A stretch of DNA of 64,000 nucleotides, from the NCBI GenBank assembly GCA_943846675.1, contig OX044357.1:930001-994000 (forward strand). Reading direction: 5' to 3'. Of this stretch, positions 62,430 to 64,000 are shown one piece after another; positions within the stretch are counted from its first letter, which is position 1; each line of letters begins with the position of its first letter. The translations under genes were made by a program, and so were the position numbers. Under the pieces are notes generated by a model that did not search any database, was not told the DNA's origin, and was given only the letters and a program-made list of their open reading frames with translations. This DNA is from UBA987 sp002292105 (GTDB lineage: Bacteria; Bacteroidota; Bacteroidia; NS11-12g; UBA9320).

Positions 62430-63640
62430 AGTTAAACTTTTTATTCATTCTTGTATTTGTTGGTCAACTACAGGCTTTAGCTCAAATAGATAGCACGTTG
62501 TTGAAGCAAGCAGAGCCAACAAAAGATTCGTTAGCACTTAACATGGATGCAGTATACAATAGGCCCTTCATGCAAAGCGGTAAAACAACTGCTGTTGGTG
62601 GATATTTGGAAGCAAACTGGCAGCATTTAGGGACAGATGGCGTCTCTGACGGTCACCAATTTCAAGTGCGCAGAATGACATTGTTTGTAGCTTCTGCTAT
62701 TAGCAGTAGAGTTTCTTTTATGAGTGAGATTGAATTTGAAGAGGGTGGTAAGGCAATCGCAATTGAGTTTGCAGCTGTGGATATCGAATTTAATCCGTTA
62801 CTGAATCTACGTTCAGGCATTGTGATGAACCCGATTGGATCTTTTAATCAGAACCACGATGGTCCGAAGTGGGAGTTTACCGACCGACCGATTTCAGCTA
62901 CTCAATTGTTGCCAGCAACATGGAGTAATGCTGGGTTTGGCTTGTTTGGGCAATACTATAAAAACGATTGGAAGTTGGGGTACGAAGGGTATGTTACAGG
63001 TGGGTTTGATGCTACAATTGTCGAGAACGAGTTTAATAGAACTTACCTTCCTGCTTCCAAAGTAAACGGAGAGCGGTTTATGGAAGGCAATGTACTGTTT
63101 ACCGGAAAAATTGCGGCAAGACATAAGCGAATTGGAGAGCTTGGAATTTCCTACATGGCAGGACAATACAATAGAGATTTGGTCGACGGATTGCTGTTAG
63201 ACGAAGCAAGATGGGTTAGGGCGGCTGCAATCGATTTTGGAACGATTTTGCCGAAGTTAAACACCAAAATAATAGGTGAAATCACTAACATTTGGATTGA
63301 TGTACCTTCGACCTATTCTCAGCAATTTGGCGAAGCACAAATGGGTGGCTTTGTCGACTTGGTTCAACCCTTACTGATTCGGCCATTTTTAAATTATAAT
63401 AATACCATCGTTAGTTTTGCCCTTCGACTTGAGTATGTTGATTGGAATGTTGGCACTTTCGAACAGACTGGTGGTGATATTGGGGATGAACTTTGGAGTG
63501 TGATGCCTGGGTTAAGTTTTAGGCCTACCCAGGAGACAGTTTTACGTTTAAACTACCGGTATATGAGTGAAGTTGATTTTATAGGAAACCCACCAGCTAA
63601 AACCGCTGGCTTTAGTTTCGGTGTGTCTTCCTACTTCTAA
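62426..63640 (+). CDS. Phosphate-selective porin O/P-like outer-membrane channel
   Basis: 404 residues. Signal (FLFILVFVGQLQALAQ), then a 16-strand barrel of the OprP/OprO type: GGYLEANWQHLGTDG, FQVRRMTLFV, IEFEEGGKAIAIE, and VLRLNYRYMSEVDF at the end. Possibly a specific channel for the metal or anion the operon handles. Confidence 0.83.
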   Translation: MKLNFLFILVFVGQLQALAQIDSTLLKQAEPTKDSLALNMDAVYNRPFMQSGKTTAVGGYLEANWQHLGTDGVSDGHQFQVRRMTLFVASAISSRVSFMSEIEFEEGGKAIAIEFAAVDIEFNPLLNLRSGIVMNPIGSFNQNHDGPKWEFTDRPISATQLLPATWSNAGFGLFGQYYKNDWKLGYEGYVTGGFDATIVENEFNRTYLPASKVNGERFMEGNVLFTGKIAARHKRIGELGISYMAGQYNRDLVDGLLLDEARWVRAAAIDFGTILPKLNTKIIGEITNIWIDVPSTYSQQFGEAQMGGFVDLVQPLLIRPFLNYNNTIVSFALRLEYVDWNVGTFEQTGGDIGDELWSVMPGLSFRPTQETVLRLNYRYMSEVDFIGNPPAKTAGFSFGVSSYF

Positions 63641-63663
63641 ATACTTAGCTGGGTGCTATTTTT

Positions 63664-64000
63664 TTATCTCATGATTAGTGCGCTGCAACCAACCGATACA
63701 AAATTCATATCGATATTGATGCCTGAACCAATAACCCAATCCAATTGCAATCTATCGTTTATAAGATATGCTAATCCAGCGTCGTAGCCGAACATGTCTC
63801 CTAATTCGGGTACAACACTTACATTACTCAAATTAAGTTGCCCGTATTGCTCTGCAAAAACAGATAATTTGTCTGTCACTGAATAGCTAACGGCGCATGA
63901 ATAATCAACATAATCGAGGGTGCCTGTACTGCGATATCCAAGATTATATCCCAGGCTAATGTTTTCTGCGAGTTGATGAGAAACACATAGTTTGCCAAAG
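63664..64000 (-). CDS. Outer-membrane transporter-like protein, partial C-terminus
   Basis: Frame open to the right edge (112 codons seen), ends ALIMR. Strands such as SLGYNLGYRSTGTLDY, LSVFAEQYG and DAGLAYLINDRLQLDW are like the C-terminus of the phenol-degradation MetA-type transporter family. The N-terminus is off the window. Convergent with the porin gene. Confidence 0.65.
   Translation of the reverse strand, partial: FGKLCVSHQLAENISLGYNLGYRSTGTLDYVDYSCAVSYSVTDKLSVFAEQYGQLNLSNVSVVPELGDMFGYDAGLAYLINDRLQLDWVIGSGINIDMNFVSVGCSALIMR

Overview
The window is a piece of a Bacteroidota chromosome. The evidence is a gliding/T9SS type B C-terminal sorting domain on a large PKD-type surface protein, Bacteroidota-specific lipoprotein and barrel families, the neighbouring lolA-ftsK pair, near absence of Shine-Dalgarno sequences, and repeated promoter -7 boxes of the form TAnnTTTG placed very close to start codons. 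The exact genus cannot be read from the sequence; a marine or freshwater flavobacterial/cytophagal lineage is likely.

Layout. (1) Positions 1-9,390 are an AT-rich accessory island next to the 3' end of tRNA-Lys. It holds a minus-strand gene train transcribed towards position 1: HNH endonuclease, GIY-YIG (T5orf172/Mug113-type) protein, a short TTG-started cysteine desulfurase, a helix-turn-helix protein with TerB-like acidic repeats, an SF2 DEAH helicase broken by a one-base frame change, and a MORC/MutL-like GHKL ATPase that runs off the left edge. The desulfurase, HTH/TerB-like protein and helicase overlap by 10-14 bases and the GHKL gene follows after 5 bases, so these four look like one transcription unit and are a candidate undescribed anti-phage or DNA-processing system. 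An IS3-family element sits beside it, inserted in a decayed radC-like gene. (2) 9,610-32,517 is housekeeping: nucleoside phosphorylase, universal stress proteins, an orphan membrane-fusion adaptor, rhomboid protease, LolA, FtsK, RNase Z, short-chain dehydrogenases, saccharopine-dehydrogenase-like enzyme, PolB-type exonuclease, methyltransferase, T9SS cargo, MATE exporter, sirtuin and MscS channel. (3) 32,558-44,220 has DnaK, PanB, a LemA/TPM cluster, a polyisoprenyl-type glycosyltransferase, a dihydroorotase-like protein lacking the metal-binding HxH, and a BatA-type protein. (4) 44,462-52,571 mixes a diheme cytochrome, nucleoid-associated protein, methyltransferase, prfB with its +1 frameshift site, and two repeat-rich regions: about 100-bp repeats at 47.1-47.5 kb and a precise 111-bp tandem array after tRNA-Leu(GAG). 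(5) 52,622-64,000 has dnaE, yqeY, a CPBP protease, recG, and a DtxR-type regulator divergent from a diheme/Rieske/porin operon whose promoter spacer holds a 20-bp palindrome.

Most intergenic gaps carry short 7-bp (sometimes 8-bp) tandem repeats, apparently a habit of this genome. The most useful leads are the island operon, the tRNA-Leu-associated 111-bp array, the palindromic operator with its operon, and the metal-site-deficient dihydroorotase paralogue.
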